Assembly (NCBI GenBank): GCA_023422635.1
Contig: JAFAGO010000011.1
Span: 1-28,299 of the forward strand
Direction of reading: 5' to 3'
Source: Bacteroidota bacterium
Lineage (GTDB): Bacteria; Bacteroidota; Bacteroidia; Flavobacteriales; Weeksellaceae
Length of the DNA stretch: 28,299 nt
Positions 1 to 7,078 of the stretch are shown here, piece after piece (position 1 is the stretch's first letter; every line of letters begins with the position of its first letter). A program made the position numbers and the translations under genes. Under the pieces are notes generated by a model that made no database searches, was not told the origin of the DNA, and worked only from the letters and a program-made list of their open reading frames with translations.

Positions 1-378
1 GTTCTGTTTGTGATTGCACTAATTGTAAGTCTTGTAGCGAACGGAGGGCGCAGAACAAAACTCCTTAAAATTTCGACAACCATCACAATGATTTTGTTCC
101 ACTTGCAATTTTTGGTGGGAATTATCATGTTAGTTTTTACATCAGGTTTTACCAGCACAATTAGTGAAATCGGAATGGGCGGACTAATGAAAAATGCAGA
201 TTTGCGTTTTACATATATCGAACATCCATTTTCGATGTTGATTGCAGCGGTTTTAATGACAATCGTTAATAAAAAAGTAAAAACAAACGAAAAAATAAAT
301 ACAGGAATCGTGATCATGGCAGTTATTGCCGTTTTACTATTCTCGTATGCAGTTCCATTTGCAAAATTGTTTAACTAA
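1..378 (+). CDS. small multi-pass membrane protein, 5' end outside window
   Basis: The reading frame is open from base 1 to the TAA at 376-378, so the gene probably starts upstream; a GTG at 10 is the first possible internal start but cuts into a membrane segment. What remains (about 125 residues) has four hydrophobic stretches. It contains a helix with HLQFLVGI and a later RFTYIEHPFSMLIAAVL stretch. This combination recalls a small family of flavobacterial four-helix membrane proteins often auto-annotated as 'cytochrome B'. No clear heme-ligand pattern supports that name, so I give no function. It ends 16 bases before the asd start codon and may be co-transcribed with it. Confidence 0.6.
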   Translation, partial: VLFVIALIVSLVANGGRRTKLLKISTTITMILFHLQFLVGIIMLVFTSGFTSTISEIGMGGLMKNADLRFTYIEHPFSMLIAAVLMTIVNKKVKTNEKINTGIVIMAVIAVLLFSYAVPFAKLFN

Positions 379-394
379 AATACCTTTAAAATTT

Positions 395-1402
395 ATGAAA
401 ATAGCAGTAGTTGGCGCTACCGGTATGGTAGGGCAGGTGATGTTGAAAGTCCTTGAGGAAAGAAATTTTCCTGTAACAGAACTTATTCCCGTGGCTTCAG
501 AAAAGTCCGTTGGTAAAAAGGTTGTTTTCAAGGGGAAGGAATATGAAATTGTATCCATGCAAACTGCTATTGACCGAAAACCTGAAATCGCAATTTTCTC
601 CGCAGGAGGTGGAACTTCTTTAGAATGGGCTCCAAAATTTGCAGAAGCAGGAATATTTGTTGTAGATAATTCTTCAGCTTGGCGAATGGATCCTACTAAA
701 AAATTAGTCGTTCCAGAAATCAATGCGAATGAACTTACCGAAGACGATAAAATTATTGCCAATCCTAACTGTTCTACCATCCAATTGGTGATGGTTTTGG
801 ATCCGCTTAATAAAAAATATGATTTAAAAAGAGTAGTGGTTTCTACTTATCAATCCGTTACCGGAACAGGAAAAGCAGCTGTAGATCAGTTAAACGGAGA
901 ATTAAATGCTGCCGTTTTGAAAGATGGTTCAGAGGTCGCAAAAGTATATCCATACGATATTTTCAAAAATGCACTTCCACAATGTGATGTATTCGATCAA
1001 GATGATTACACAAAAGAAGAACTTAAATTGATGCGCGAACCTAAAAAAATCATGAGTGATGATTCTTTTGAATTAACAGCAACTGCGGTGCGCGTACCTG
1101 TTCAAGGTGGACACTCTGAAAGTGTAAATATTGAATTTAATACTGATTTTGACTTGGATGAAGTTCGTAAAATTCTAAGCGAAACTCCAGGCGTTGTGGT
1201 GATGGACGACGTGAAAAATGGCGTGTATCCAATGCCTTTGTATTCCGAAGGGAAAGATGAGGTTTTTGTAGGGAGAATACGAAGAGATCCTTCGCAACCG
1301 AATACTTTAAATTGTTGGATCGTCGCCGATAACCTTCGAAAAGGAGCTGCCACAAACGCGGTTCAAATCGCTGAATATCTCATAGAAAATAAACTTGTAT
1401 AA
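395..1402 (+). CDS. asd: aspartate-semialdehyde dehydrogenase
   Basis: Reduces L-aspartyl-4-phosphate to aspartate semialdehyde with NADPH in the cytoplasm, the branch point to lysine/diaminopimelate, threonine and methionine. The frame is open from 326, but the ATG at 395 is chosen because it gives MKIAVVGATGMVGQVML, the classic N-terminal Rossmann GxxGxxG start; the 23 upstream residues would overlap the previous gene. Length is 335 residues, normal for the family. The catalytic cysteine lies in NPNCSTIQ and the substrate-binding histidine region in VQGGHSESVNIEF. The gene is followed directly by a strong hairpin terminator, so it is the last gene of its transcript. Confidence 0.95.
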   Translation: MKIAVVGATGMVGQVMLKVLEERNFPVTELIPVASEKSVGKKVVFKGKEYEIVSMQTAIDRKPEIAIFSAGGGTSLEWAPKFAEAGIFVVDNSSAWRMDPTKKLVVPEINANELTEDDKIIANPNCSTIQLVMVLDPLNKKYDLKRVVVSTYQSVTGTGKAAVDQLNGELNAAVLKDGSEVAKVYPYDIFKNALPQCDVFDQDDYTKEELKLMREPKKIMSDDSFELTATAVRVPVQGGHSESVNIEFNTDFDLDEVRKILSETPGVVVMDDVKNGVYPMPLYSEGKDEVFVGRIRRDPSQPNTLNCWIVADNLRKGAATNAVQIAEYLIENKLV

Positions 1403-1405
1403 CTT

Positions 1406-1436
1406 AATGCTCACTTTTAAGTGAGCATTTTTTTTA
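1406..1436 (+). terminator. intrinsic terminator of asd
   Basis: The arms AATGCTCACTT (1406-1416) and AAGTGAGCATT (1419-1429) are exactly complementary, and a T tract runs to 1435. It begins 3 bases after the asd stop codon. Confidence 0.9.
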
Positions 1437-1477
1437 TTAGATACGTCTTACTTTCAAAAATTGATTTTTAAAACAAC

Positions 1478-2521
1478 ATGTCACCGAACATACAACTGGA
1501 TAAACAAAATTTTGCATTTCAACGCAATGTTGCCATTATAGGGATTCTACTCTTTGTGGGGAAACTCGTTGCTTGGCGATTAACAAATTCCGATGCCGTT
1601 TTCTCGGATGCAATGGAAAGCATTGTAAATATTATCGCTGCTTTTATGGGGCTTTATTCGTTGTATTTAGCGGCAAAACCTCAAGATGAAAATCACCCTT
1701 ACGGACATGGAAAAGTTGAATTTATTACCTCTGGAATTGAAGGTGCGCTTATTATTTTCGCTGGTATTATTATTATCATTCAATCGATAAATTCTTTGCT
1801 TAATAAAAATGTTCCTCAAAAATTGGATTGGGGAATGGTGATTGTTGCAGCTACCGCAATCATCAATTATGTAATGGGCTATATTTCTTACAAAAAAGGA
1901 CTTAAACAAAATTCGATGGTGTTGCAAAGCTCAGGTAAACATCTTCAGAGTGATACGATTACCACAGCTGGGGTGGTGTTGAGTTTAATTGTGGTTCACC
2001 TCACGAATTGGTTTTGGTTAGATGCGGTTGTAGCGCTTGTTTTTGGTGGATACATTATGCTGGTAGGCTATAAAATTGTTCGTAAATCACTAGGCGGAAT
2101 TATGGACGAAGCAGATACCGGAATGTTAGAGCGATTATCCTCTTTTCTAAATCAAAATCGTCGGCCAGAATGGATTGATATTCATAATATGAAAATTCAG
2201 CAATTCGGAAGCCATTTGCATATTGATGCTCATCTTACGTTGCCGTGGTATCTCGAACTTCGCGAAGCTCATCAGCAAATGGAGAAATTGATTCTTTTAA
2301 TCATAGAAAATACAGATCGGGAAATTGAATTTAATTTTCATATGGACGATTGCAAGCCTTTTTCATGCGAAATATGTCAAATCGAAAACTGCCCGGTTCG
2401 GGAACGAAAATTTGTTGGAAAAGTGGAATGGAATGCCGAAACCATTTCTCAACCTGATAAAAATACAATTGAAAATCTTACCGCTGAAGCATCTGTTTCC
2501 GATAGTAAAAAAGCGGAATAA
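1478..2521 (+). CDS. cation diffusion facilitator family transporter
   Basis: A divalent-metal/proton antiporter of the inner membrane, 347 residues, with about six hydrophobic segments in the first 205 residues and a soluble C-terminal domain. CDF hallmarks are SDAVFSDAMES (38-48) in helix 2, HPYGHGKVE (73-81) and HxxxD (H155, D159) in helix 5. In zinc-type CDFs helix 2 usually carries HxxxD; here the same positions read E47 and N51, so the metal preference is uncertain. The C-terminal domain ends in a cysteine cluster (C292, C297, C300, C305) in DCKPFSCEICQIENC, which looks like a metal site. The last 44 bases overlap the convergent minus-strand gene. It stands alone behind the asd terminator. 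Confidence 0.88.
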   Translation: MSPNIQLDKQNFAFQRNVAIIGILLFVGKLVAWRLTNSDAVFSDAMESIVNIIAAFMGLYSLYLAAKPQDENHPYGHGKVEFITSGIEGALIIFAGIIIIIQSINSLLNKNVPQKLDWGMVIVAATAIINYVMGYISYKKGLKQNSMVLQSSGKHLQSDTITTAGVVLSLIVVHLTNWFWLDAVVALVFGGYIMLVGYKIVRKSLGGIMDEADTGMLERLSSFLNQNRRPEWIDIHNMKIQQFGSHLHIDAHLTLPWYLELREAHQQMEKLILLIIENTDREIEFNFHMDDCKPFSCEICQIENCPVRERKFVGKVEWNAETISQPDKNTIENLTAEASVSDSKKAE

Positions 2522-2909
2522 TGAGCAGCAGAATTAAAGGTTGAATGACAAATCTTCGCATATAAAACGAGAAAAGATACCCAACTTCAAAGCGAGAATA
2601 AATGCAATACAAATAAATAGGAAATGTAATTGCAAAAACCAAAACGATTAGCAATACCGCTTGAATAGTCCAATCTTTTCGTTTGAAAATAAAATGAACG
2701 ATTGTAGCGGAAAGGAATAGGTTAAGTCCAAACCTAAAAATATAGTTGATGATTAATTTGCCCCATTCAAATTCTGGAAACGTTGCTTTTTTCGTTGCCT
2801 TGTGAAAGTATTCTAAAAAAGGATCGTAAAATAGCTTGTCCTCTAAAATGCGAACAGCGATTAAACCAAATGCCGCGAGAATGATGATTAACCAATTAAG
2901 AATTTTCAT
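2478..2909 (-). CDS. exosortase F system-associated membrane protein
   Basis: A 143-residue integral membrane protein with four hydrophobic segments (near residues 4-20, 50-70, 80-100 and 120-137) and a basic C-terminus. I recognise it as the conserved neighbour of exosortase XrtF (the 'flavo_near_exo' type family), from its place directly downstream of xrtF and its N-terminal segment LIAVRILEDKLFYDPF. Its start overlaps the end of xrtF by 14 bases, which implies translational coupling and a joint role. Its biochemical role is not known; it may be a membrane partner of the sortase. Its 3' end runs 44 bases into the convergent CDF transporter gene. Confidence 0.82.
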   Translation of the reverse strand: MKILNWLIIILAAFGLIAVRILEDKLFYDPFLEYFHKATKKATFPEFEWGKLIINYIFRFGLNLFLSATIVHFIFKRKDWTIQAVLLIVLVFAITFPIYLYCIYSRFEVGYLFSFYMRRFVIQPLILLLIIPLFYYRKQMLQR

Positions 2910-3426
2910 TTTTCAAAGCAAAAAATTTAATCCAAATTAGCCAAAGAATCACAACGCTTCCATAAATAATGGCAGGAAAAAAATAATCATGCGCAATTTT
3001 CATGTATTTGGGATGTTCGATGATCACGTAATTCAATCCCACAATTCGCAGCACATTCATCACGTGTAAAGCAAGTAAACCCAAAATAACAAAAACATAG
3101 GTTTTGAAGCCTTGGTAAAAGGCAAAAATAAAGGCAACAAAAAGAATCATAACCGATATGGCATTGCAACCTTCCACCATTCGGGATACATACACATTGT
3201 TAATGTAAAACCAAGTAGTTTCGTATTCGGGCTGATCGACTAAAATGGTGGAATAGCCCAACACATCCTGAATTTTAGCACTTTGAAACGCCACCCATTT
3301 GGAAGCCGGATCAAGACCAGCGCCATTGTAAAAATTAAGGTAAAACTGATAAATGCCCAATAAAACCAAGTAAATGGCAATAAATCGAGCCAAAACAATC
3401 AGCACGGGTTTAAAATCCTTTAACAT
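2896..3426 (-). CDS. xrtF: exosortase family protein XrtF
   Basis: A polytopic membrane cysteine protease/transpeptidase of the exosortase/archaeosortase superfamily. Such enzymes cleave a C-terminal membrane-anchor signal and transfer the protein to an envelope acceptor. The 176-residue protein has the expected triad in membrane context: C87 in MVEGCNAISVMI, R127 in NVLRIVGLNY and H146 in IAHDYFFPAIIYG. It is short compared with the roughly 280-residue PEP-CTERM exosortases, but this is normal for XrtF. It forms a two-gene unit with the overlapping downstream membrane protein. No protein in this window carries a recognisable sorting tail, so its substrate is unknown here. A -7 promoter box sits four bases before the ATG. 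Confidence 0.88.
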   Translation of the reverse strand: MLKDFKPVLIVLARFIAIYLVLLGIYQFYLNFYNGAGLDPASKWVAFQSAKIQDVLGYSTILVDQPEYETTWFYINNVYVSRMVEGCNAISVMILFVAFIFAFYQGFKTYVFVILGLLALHVMNVLRIVGLNYVIIEHPKYMKIAHDYFFPAIIYGSVVILWLIWIKFFALKNENS

Positions 3427-3430
3427 CTAA

Positions 3431-3438
3431 CAAAGATA
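3431..3438 (-). promoter_or_regulatory. candidate -7 box for xrtF (TATCTTTG)
   Basis: Read on the minus strand, TATCTTTG fits the Bacteroidota -7 consensus TAnnTTTG, and only TTAG separates it from the xrtF ATG. Transcription would then start at or within a base or two of the start codon (leaderless mRNA). No TTG stands at a proper -33 distance, which lowers confidence. Confidence 0.4.
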
Positions 3439-3458
3439 TGAATTCGGATGCAAATTCG

Positions 3459-3466
3459 TACTTTTG
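3459..3466 (+). promoter_or_regulatory. candidate -7 box for the amgK-like operon (TACTTTTG)
   Basis: TACTTTTG fits TAnnTTTG and lies 26 bases before the chosen ATG at 3493. It also lies downstream of the alternative ATG at 3448, which favours the later start. No clear -33 TTG is present. Confidence 0.4.
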
Positions 3467-3492
3467 TACAGATTCTCAAAAGAATAACTTTA

Positions 3493-4509
3493 ATGCTTTC
3501 AACTGCACCGGAAGAATTTTTCAAAAATTTTATCAAATCGCAACCATCGGATTTTTTCCAACTTCCGCAAAGTGGTTCTGCGCGGAAAAATTTCATAGGC
3601 GAATTTCAAAATGAAAAATTCATTATTACCGAAAATGAAAACGTAGAAGAGAACAATTCTTTTCTTTATTTTTCGGAAGTTTTCGAAAAACTTCATTTAA
3701 ACACGCCGAAAATTCTCGCTATTTCTGCAGATCGTACCATTTACATTCAAAGTTTTTTGGGGAGCGAAACCCTTTCAGAGATTATTTCAAAAGAAGGCCT
3801 TTCCGAAAACGTTAAATCGTTGGTAAAGCAAACGCTACAAAAATTATATCAGCTGCAAAGTGCCACCAAAAATCAAATTGATTTTTCCAAAACCTTCGAA
3901 TATCAAGCTTATGATGAGCTTCCTATTTCGCATGATCTTTTTTACTTCAAGTTTATGTTTGCAGATCTTTTGGAGGTTCAATACCACAAATCCAAACTGT
4001 TGAAAGAATTTAAAAAGCTAGTTGCTCTTGTAGAATCTTGCGAGCCAAAAGGCGTAATGATTCGTGATTTTCAGTCGAGAAATATTATGGTGAACTCCCA
4101 ACATCAAATTAGTTTCATCGATTATCAAAGTGCAATGAAAGGTCCGTTGATGTATGATGTAATTTCATTTTTATATCAAGCAAAAGCGAATTTTTCGGAG
4201 GATTTTAAAGCAGAAATGCTCGATTATTATTGCCGTTTGTGGAACGATAAAAATACCGTTGAAGATCTTCAAAAATCTTTGAAACCTTTGCAATTGATGC
4301 GTTTTCTTCAGGTTTTAGGAGCGTACGGCTATCGTGGGATTGTTCAGAAAAAGCCGCATTTTATTCAAAGTATTTCGCAAGGCGTTGATAATGTTTTCCA
4401 ATTTTCTGAAAATTGGCAATTGATGTCGGATTTTCCAGAACTTAAAAAAGTAATTGATCAATTGTACAAAAGCAAAAATGAAGGAAGAATCAATTCTTTA
4501 CATCAGTAA
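3493..4509 (+). CDS. aminoglycoside-phosphotransferase-fold kinase, probable AmgK-like amino-sugar anomeric kinase
   Basis: A cytoplasmic kinase of the choline/aminoglycoside phosphotransferase fold, 338 residues from ATG 3493. A start at 3448 would add 15 residues but lies upstream of the only promoter-like box. The catalytic loop is RDFQSRN (D192, N197; R191 replaces the usual H) and the metal-binding aspartate is D210 in FIDYQSA. Family members in this setting resemble AmgK, which phosphorylates MurNAc or GlcNAc at the anomeric carbon so that MurU can make the UDP-sugar. The neighbours support this: a RapZ C-terminal domain protein starts 34 bases downstream and a MurU-like nucleotidyltransferase follows. 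Substrate identity is inferred from context, not read from the sequence. Confidence 0.75.
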   Translation: MLSTAPEEFFKNFIKSQPSDFFQLPQSGSARKNFIGEFQNEKFIITENENVEENNSFLYFSEVFEKLHLNTPKILAISADRTIYIQSFLGSETLSEIISKEGLSENVKSLVKQTLQKLYQLQSATKNQIDFSKTFEYQAYDELPISHDLFYFKFMFADLLEVQYHKSKLLKEFKKLVALVESCEPKGVMIRDFQSRNIMVNSQHQISFIDYQSAMKGPLMYDVISFLYQAKANFSEDFKAEMLDYYCRLWNDKNTVEDLQKSLKPLQLMRFLQVLGAYGYRGIVQKKPHFIQSISQGVDNVFQFSENWQLMSDFPELKKVIDQLYKSKNEGRINSLHQ

Positions 4510-4543
4510 AAAAACAATTATAAATCAATAGAATATTCTAAAT

Positions 4544-4954
4544 ATGAACCAAAAATTAAATATAGAAATTCATAGTTTTTCTTATAAAAAAGGTGGATAT
4601 CCAAAAGATTCTACAGGAAATGGAGGTGGTTTCTGCTTTGATTGCAGAGGAATTTTGAATCCAGGAAGAATTGATGAATACAAACCTCAAACGGGAAAAG
4701 ATTTGCCCGTTCAAGAGTTCTTGGAAACGAAAACAAGAATGCCAGAATTTCTGGAAAACATTAAGAATACCATTTCCATAACCATCGAAAATTATTTGGA
4801 GCGTGGTTTTGAAAATCTTCAAATTAACTTCGGCTGCACCGGTGGTCAGCATCGCTCCGTATACAGTGCCGAAAAAATCGCTGCGTTTATTCGTGAGAAA
4901 TATCCTCAAGCAGAAGTTCACCTCACCCACGATGAACAACCACAACTGAATTAG
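4544..4954 (+). CDS. stand-alone RapZ C-terminal domain protein
   Basis: A 136-residue cytoplasmic protein matching only the C-terminal half of RapZ/YvcJ: FDCRGILNPGR (32-42), the YKPQTGKD stretch, and the hallmark GCTGGQHRSV (97-106). The N-terminal P-loop kinase-like half of full-length RapZ is absent, and there is no Walker A motif. In E. coli the RapZ C-terminal domain binds glucosamine-6-phosphate and the small RNA GlmZ and controls amino-sugar synthesis. Here the domain sits between an AmgK-like kinase and a MurU-like enzyme, so a role in sensing or handling amino-sugar phosphates is a reasonable inference. An RNA-binding role is possible but not shown. The ATG at 4544 directly precedes the conserved region. 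Confidence 0.85.
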   Translation: MNQKLNIEIHSFSYKKGGYPKDSTGNGGGFCFDCRGILNPGRIDEYKPQTGKDLPVQEFLETKTRMPEFLENIKNTISITIENYLERGFENLQINFGCTGGQHRSVYSAEKIAAFIREKYPQAEVHLTHDEQPQLN

Positions 4955-4996
4955 TTTACTTTTTTGTTGAATCATTTTTAAATTGTAACAGAATTC

Positions 4997-5710
4997 ATGA
5001 AAGCACTTATATTCGCGGCTGGTAAAGGCACGCGACTAAAACCATTTACCGATCAGCATCCGAAAGCGTTAGCTGTTGTTAATGAAGTTCCGTTGCTGGA
5101 GCGAAACATTCGCTATTTGCAAAGTTTTGGGATTAATGATTTTGTAATTAATATTCATCATTTTGGAAATCAAATTGTTGAGTTTCTAAAGAAAAATTCA
5201 AATTTCGGAGCAAATATTGAAATTTCCGACGAGTCGGAATCGCTTTTAGAAACGGGTGGTGGTTTGGTTTTTGCTAAAAATTTTCTCAATCATGGTGAAG
5301 ATTTTTTGATCATGAACGCTGATATTTTAACCGATATGAATATCAACGATTTTGTTAAGAATCACATCGAACGGAACGACTTTGTCACATTAGCAGTTTC
5401 TGATCGAGTAAGTTCCAGAAAGTTACTTTTTAATGATGAAATGGTACTTCGTGGTTGGTTAAATGTTCAAACCGGCGAGCAACGTCTAGCAGAATTTAAC
5501 AAAGGTTTTAAAGCGTTGGCTTTCAGTGGAATTCATTGTGTGAGTCCAATGTTGTTTGATAAAATTAAACGAACCGGGAAATTCTCAATTATGGAAGAGT
5601 ACTTGGATTTAATGCATCATGAAAAAATTCACGGTTTCGAACATCATTCTCAATTAATTGATGTTGGCCGACCAGAATCGGTGCTGGACGCAGAAAAATA
5701 TTTTAAATAA
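4997..5710 (+). CDS. nucleotidyltransferase, probable MurU-like N-acetyl-amino-sugar-1-phosphate uridylyltransferase
   Basis: A 237-residue NTP-transferase-fold enzyme that would join a sugar 1-phosphate to UTP (or another NTP). The nucleotide-binding signature is AAGKGTRLKPFTDQHPK (7-23), the metal-binding aspartate is D109 in IMNADILTD, and a late LIDVGRPESV stretch is typical of short uridylyltransferases. It lacks the left-handed beta-helix of GlmU, so it has no acetyltransferase half. The order AmgK-like kinase, RapZ domain, MurU-like enzyme fits the bypass route that recycles MurNAc/GlcNAc to UDP-sugars without passing through glucosamine-6-phosphate. A mannose-1-phosphate guanylyltransferase role cannot be excluded from sequence alone. 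It is followed after 5 bases by the LOG gene. Confidence 0.8.
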   Translation: MKALIFAAGKGTRLKPFTDQHPKALAVVNEVPLLERNIRYLQSFGINDFVINIHHFGNQIVEFLKKNSNFGANIEISDESESLLETGGGLVFAKNFLNHGEDFLIMNADILTDMNINDFVKNHIERNDFVTLAVSDRVSSRKLLFNDEMVLRGWLNVQTGEQRLAEFNKGFKALAFSGIHCVSPMLFDKIKRTGKFSIMEEYLDLMHHEKIHGFEHHSQLIDVGRPESVLDAEKYFK

Positions 5711-5715
5711 AAGTT

Positions 5716-6474
5716 ATGAGTAAAATAAAAAGAGATAAAGGCTTAACCAAAGAAGTAGCAGGAAATGCTACAGAAATTGATCAAAAAATTAAAGAACATT
5801 TTTTAGAGAAAACTTGGGATGAAACCATTACCAAAGACAGTTGGATGGTGTTTAAAATTATGTCGGAGTTTGTAGATGGTTACGAGCGTTTGGCAAAAAT
5901 TGGTCCTTGCGTTTCTATTTTCGGATCTGCGCGTTTAAAGGAAGATGATCCTTACTATGAAGTTGCCGTAGAAATTGCCGAAAAAATCACTCAAATTGGT
6001 TTCGGAATTATTACCGGTGGTGGTCCCGGAATTATGGAAGCGGGTAATAAAGGCGCACGAAAAGCAGGAGGAAAATCCATTGGTTTAAATATTGAACTGC
6101 CTTTTGAGCAACATTTCAATCCATATATCGATAAAAGCTATTCTATGGACTTTAATTATTTCTTTGTGCGCAAAGTAATGTTCGTAAAATATTCTCAAGG
6201 TTTTATCGTGATGCCTGGTGGTTTCGGAACTTTAGATGAACTTTCTGAAGCAATGACTTTAATTCAAACCAAGAAAATTGCGCGCTTCCCGATCGTTTTG
6301 GTCGGTTCTGAATTTTGGAACGGCCTTTTGGATTGGTTTAAAGGAACGCTACTGAAAAATGGAATGATTCATGAAGAGGATTTGAACCTTTACCGCGTTG
6401 TAGATACTGCCGATGAAGCAGTGGCACATATTAAAGCTTTTTATGATAAATATACCATTAATGTAAACTTCTAA
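5716..6474 (+). CDS. LOG family (TIGR00730-type Rossmann fold) protein
   Basis: 252 residues with the lysine decarboxylase-like/LOG fold: SIFGSARL (67-74), GGGPGIMEAGNKGA (101-114), VRKVMF (151-156) and PGGFGTLDE (167-175). Plant and many bacterial LOG proteins are cytokinin-activating nucleoside-monophosphate phosphoribohydrolases; true lysine decarboxylase activity is not expected. About 60 extra N-terminal residues precede the core, as in larger bacterial members. It starts 5 bases after the MurU-like gene, so it is probably co-transcribed, although no direct metabolic link to amino-sugar salvage is evident. No hairpin terminator was seen after it before the next promoter. Confidence 0.88.
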   Translation: MSKIKRDKGLTKEVAGNATEIDQKIKEHFLEKTWDETITKDSWMVFKIMSEFVDGYERLAKIGPCVSIFGSARLKEDDPYYEVAVEIAEKITQIGFGIITGGGPGIMEAGNKGARKAGGKSIGLNIELPFEQHFNPYIDKSYSMDFNYFFVRKVMFVKYSQGFIVMPGGFGTLDELSEAMTLIQTKKIARFPIVLVGSEFWNGLLDWFKGTLLKNGMIHEEDLNLYRVVDTADEAVAHIKAFYDKYTINVNF

Positions 6475-6485
6475 TTGGCATATTA

Positions 6486-6519
6486 TTTGAAACCTAATAA
6501 GGAATTTAGCTTATATTTG
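6486..6519 (+). promoter_or_regulatory. promoter of the DUF6702 gene
   Basis: TTTG at 6486-6489 and TATATTTG at 6512-6519 match the Bacteroidota -33 and -7 elements, with a 22-base spacer at the long end of the usual range. The start codon is 16 bases downstream. Confidence 0.55.
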
Positions 6520-6535
6520 AAAAAAATTAATTGAG

Positions 6536-7006
6536 ATGAAGAAATTTTTATATTTATCAGGTGTATTAACACTTTTTGTGATGATGAGTTTCGCCATAGC
6601 AGATTTTTATTCATCAATGACGAAAGTTGATTATGTTGAGGGAAGTAAAACGTTGAAGTTTACCACCAAAATGAATAGCACCCACGTAGCTGATGCGATC
6701 AAGATTAATCCGAATACCGCAGGTTTTGAAGCTGCTGTAAAACAATATGTTAACAATAATTTTTCTGTTTCGGTGAATGGTGCTTCTAAGAATCTTACTT
6801 TTACAGGAAGTCACGTAAATGGTGAATCTGTTTGGGTGTATTTCGAAGCTACTGGGGTTTCTGATATCAGCTCCTTAAGAATTAAAAATGCCCTATTAAT
6901 TGGTACTTTTCCGAAACAAGTAAATATGGTAAACGTGGCTTATAAAGGCAAACAAAAAACCATGAGTTTCCAAAAAGGGAAAGAAGTAAATGAAGTGAGT
7001 TTCTAG
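6536..7006 (+). CDS. DUF6702 family secreted protein
   Basis: A 156-residue protein with a signal peptide (hydrophobic core LYLSGVLTLFVMMSFAIA, cleavage near residue 22). The mature start DFYSSMTKVDYVEGSKTLKFTTKM is typical of DUF6702, where short beta strands alternate with a helix that here reads FEAAVKQYVNNNF. No cysteine lipobox is present, so it should be periplasmic rather than a lipoprotein. The function of the family is unknown. In many Bacteroidota such proteins sit beside peptidases or regulators; here it stands alone between its own promoter and a bidirectional terminator. Confidence 0.75.
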   Translation: MKKFLYLSGVLTLFVMMSFAIADFYSSMTKVDYVEGSKTLKFTTKMNSTHVADAIKINPNTAGFEAAVKQYVNNNFSVSVNGASKNLTFTGSHVNGESVWVYFEATGVSDISSLRIKNALLIGTFPKQVNMVNVAYKGKQKTMSFQKGKEVNEVSF

Positions 7007-7028
7007 GAGCAACTTTTAAATACAAAAA

Positions 7029-7058
7029 AATCCTTCGAATTTTTTCGGAGGATTTTTT
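7029..7058. terminator. bidirectional terminator between DUF6702 gene and ABC exporter
   Basis: AATCCTTCGAA (7029-7039) pairs with TTCGGAGGATT (7043-7053) with one wobble or mismatch. Runs of T on one side and A on the other serve both converging genes. Confidence 0.82.
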
Positions 7059-7078
7059 ATTTTTATGAACTTCACTTT

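Noticed and set aside
337..780. 147-residue minus-strand frame opposite asd
   Set aside because: Fully antisense to the conserved Rossmann region of asd, with no recognisable motif.
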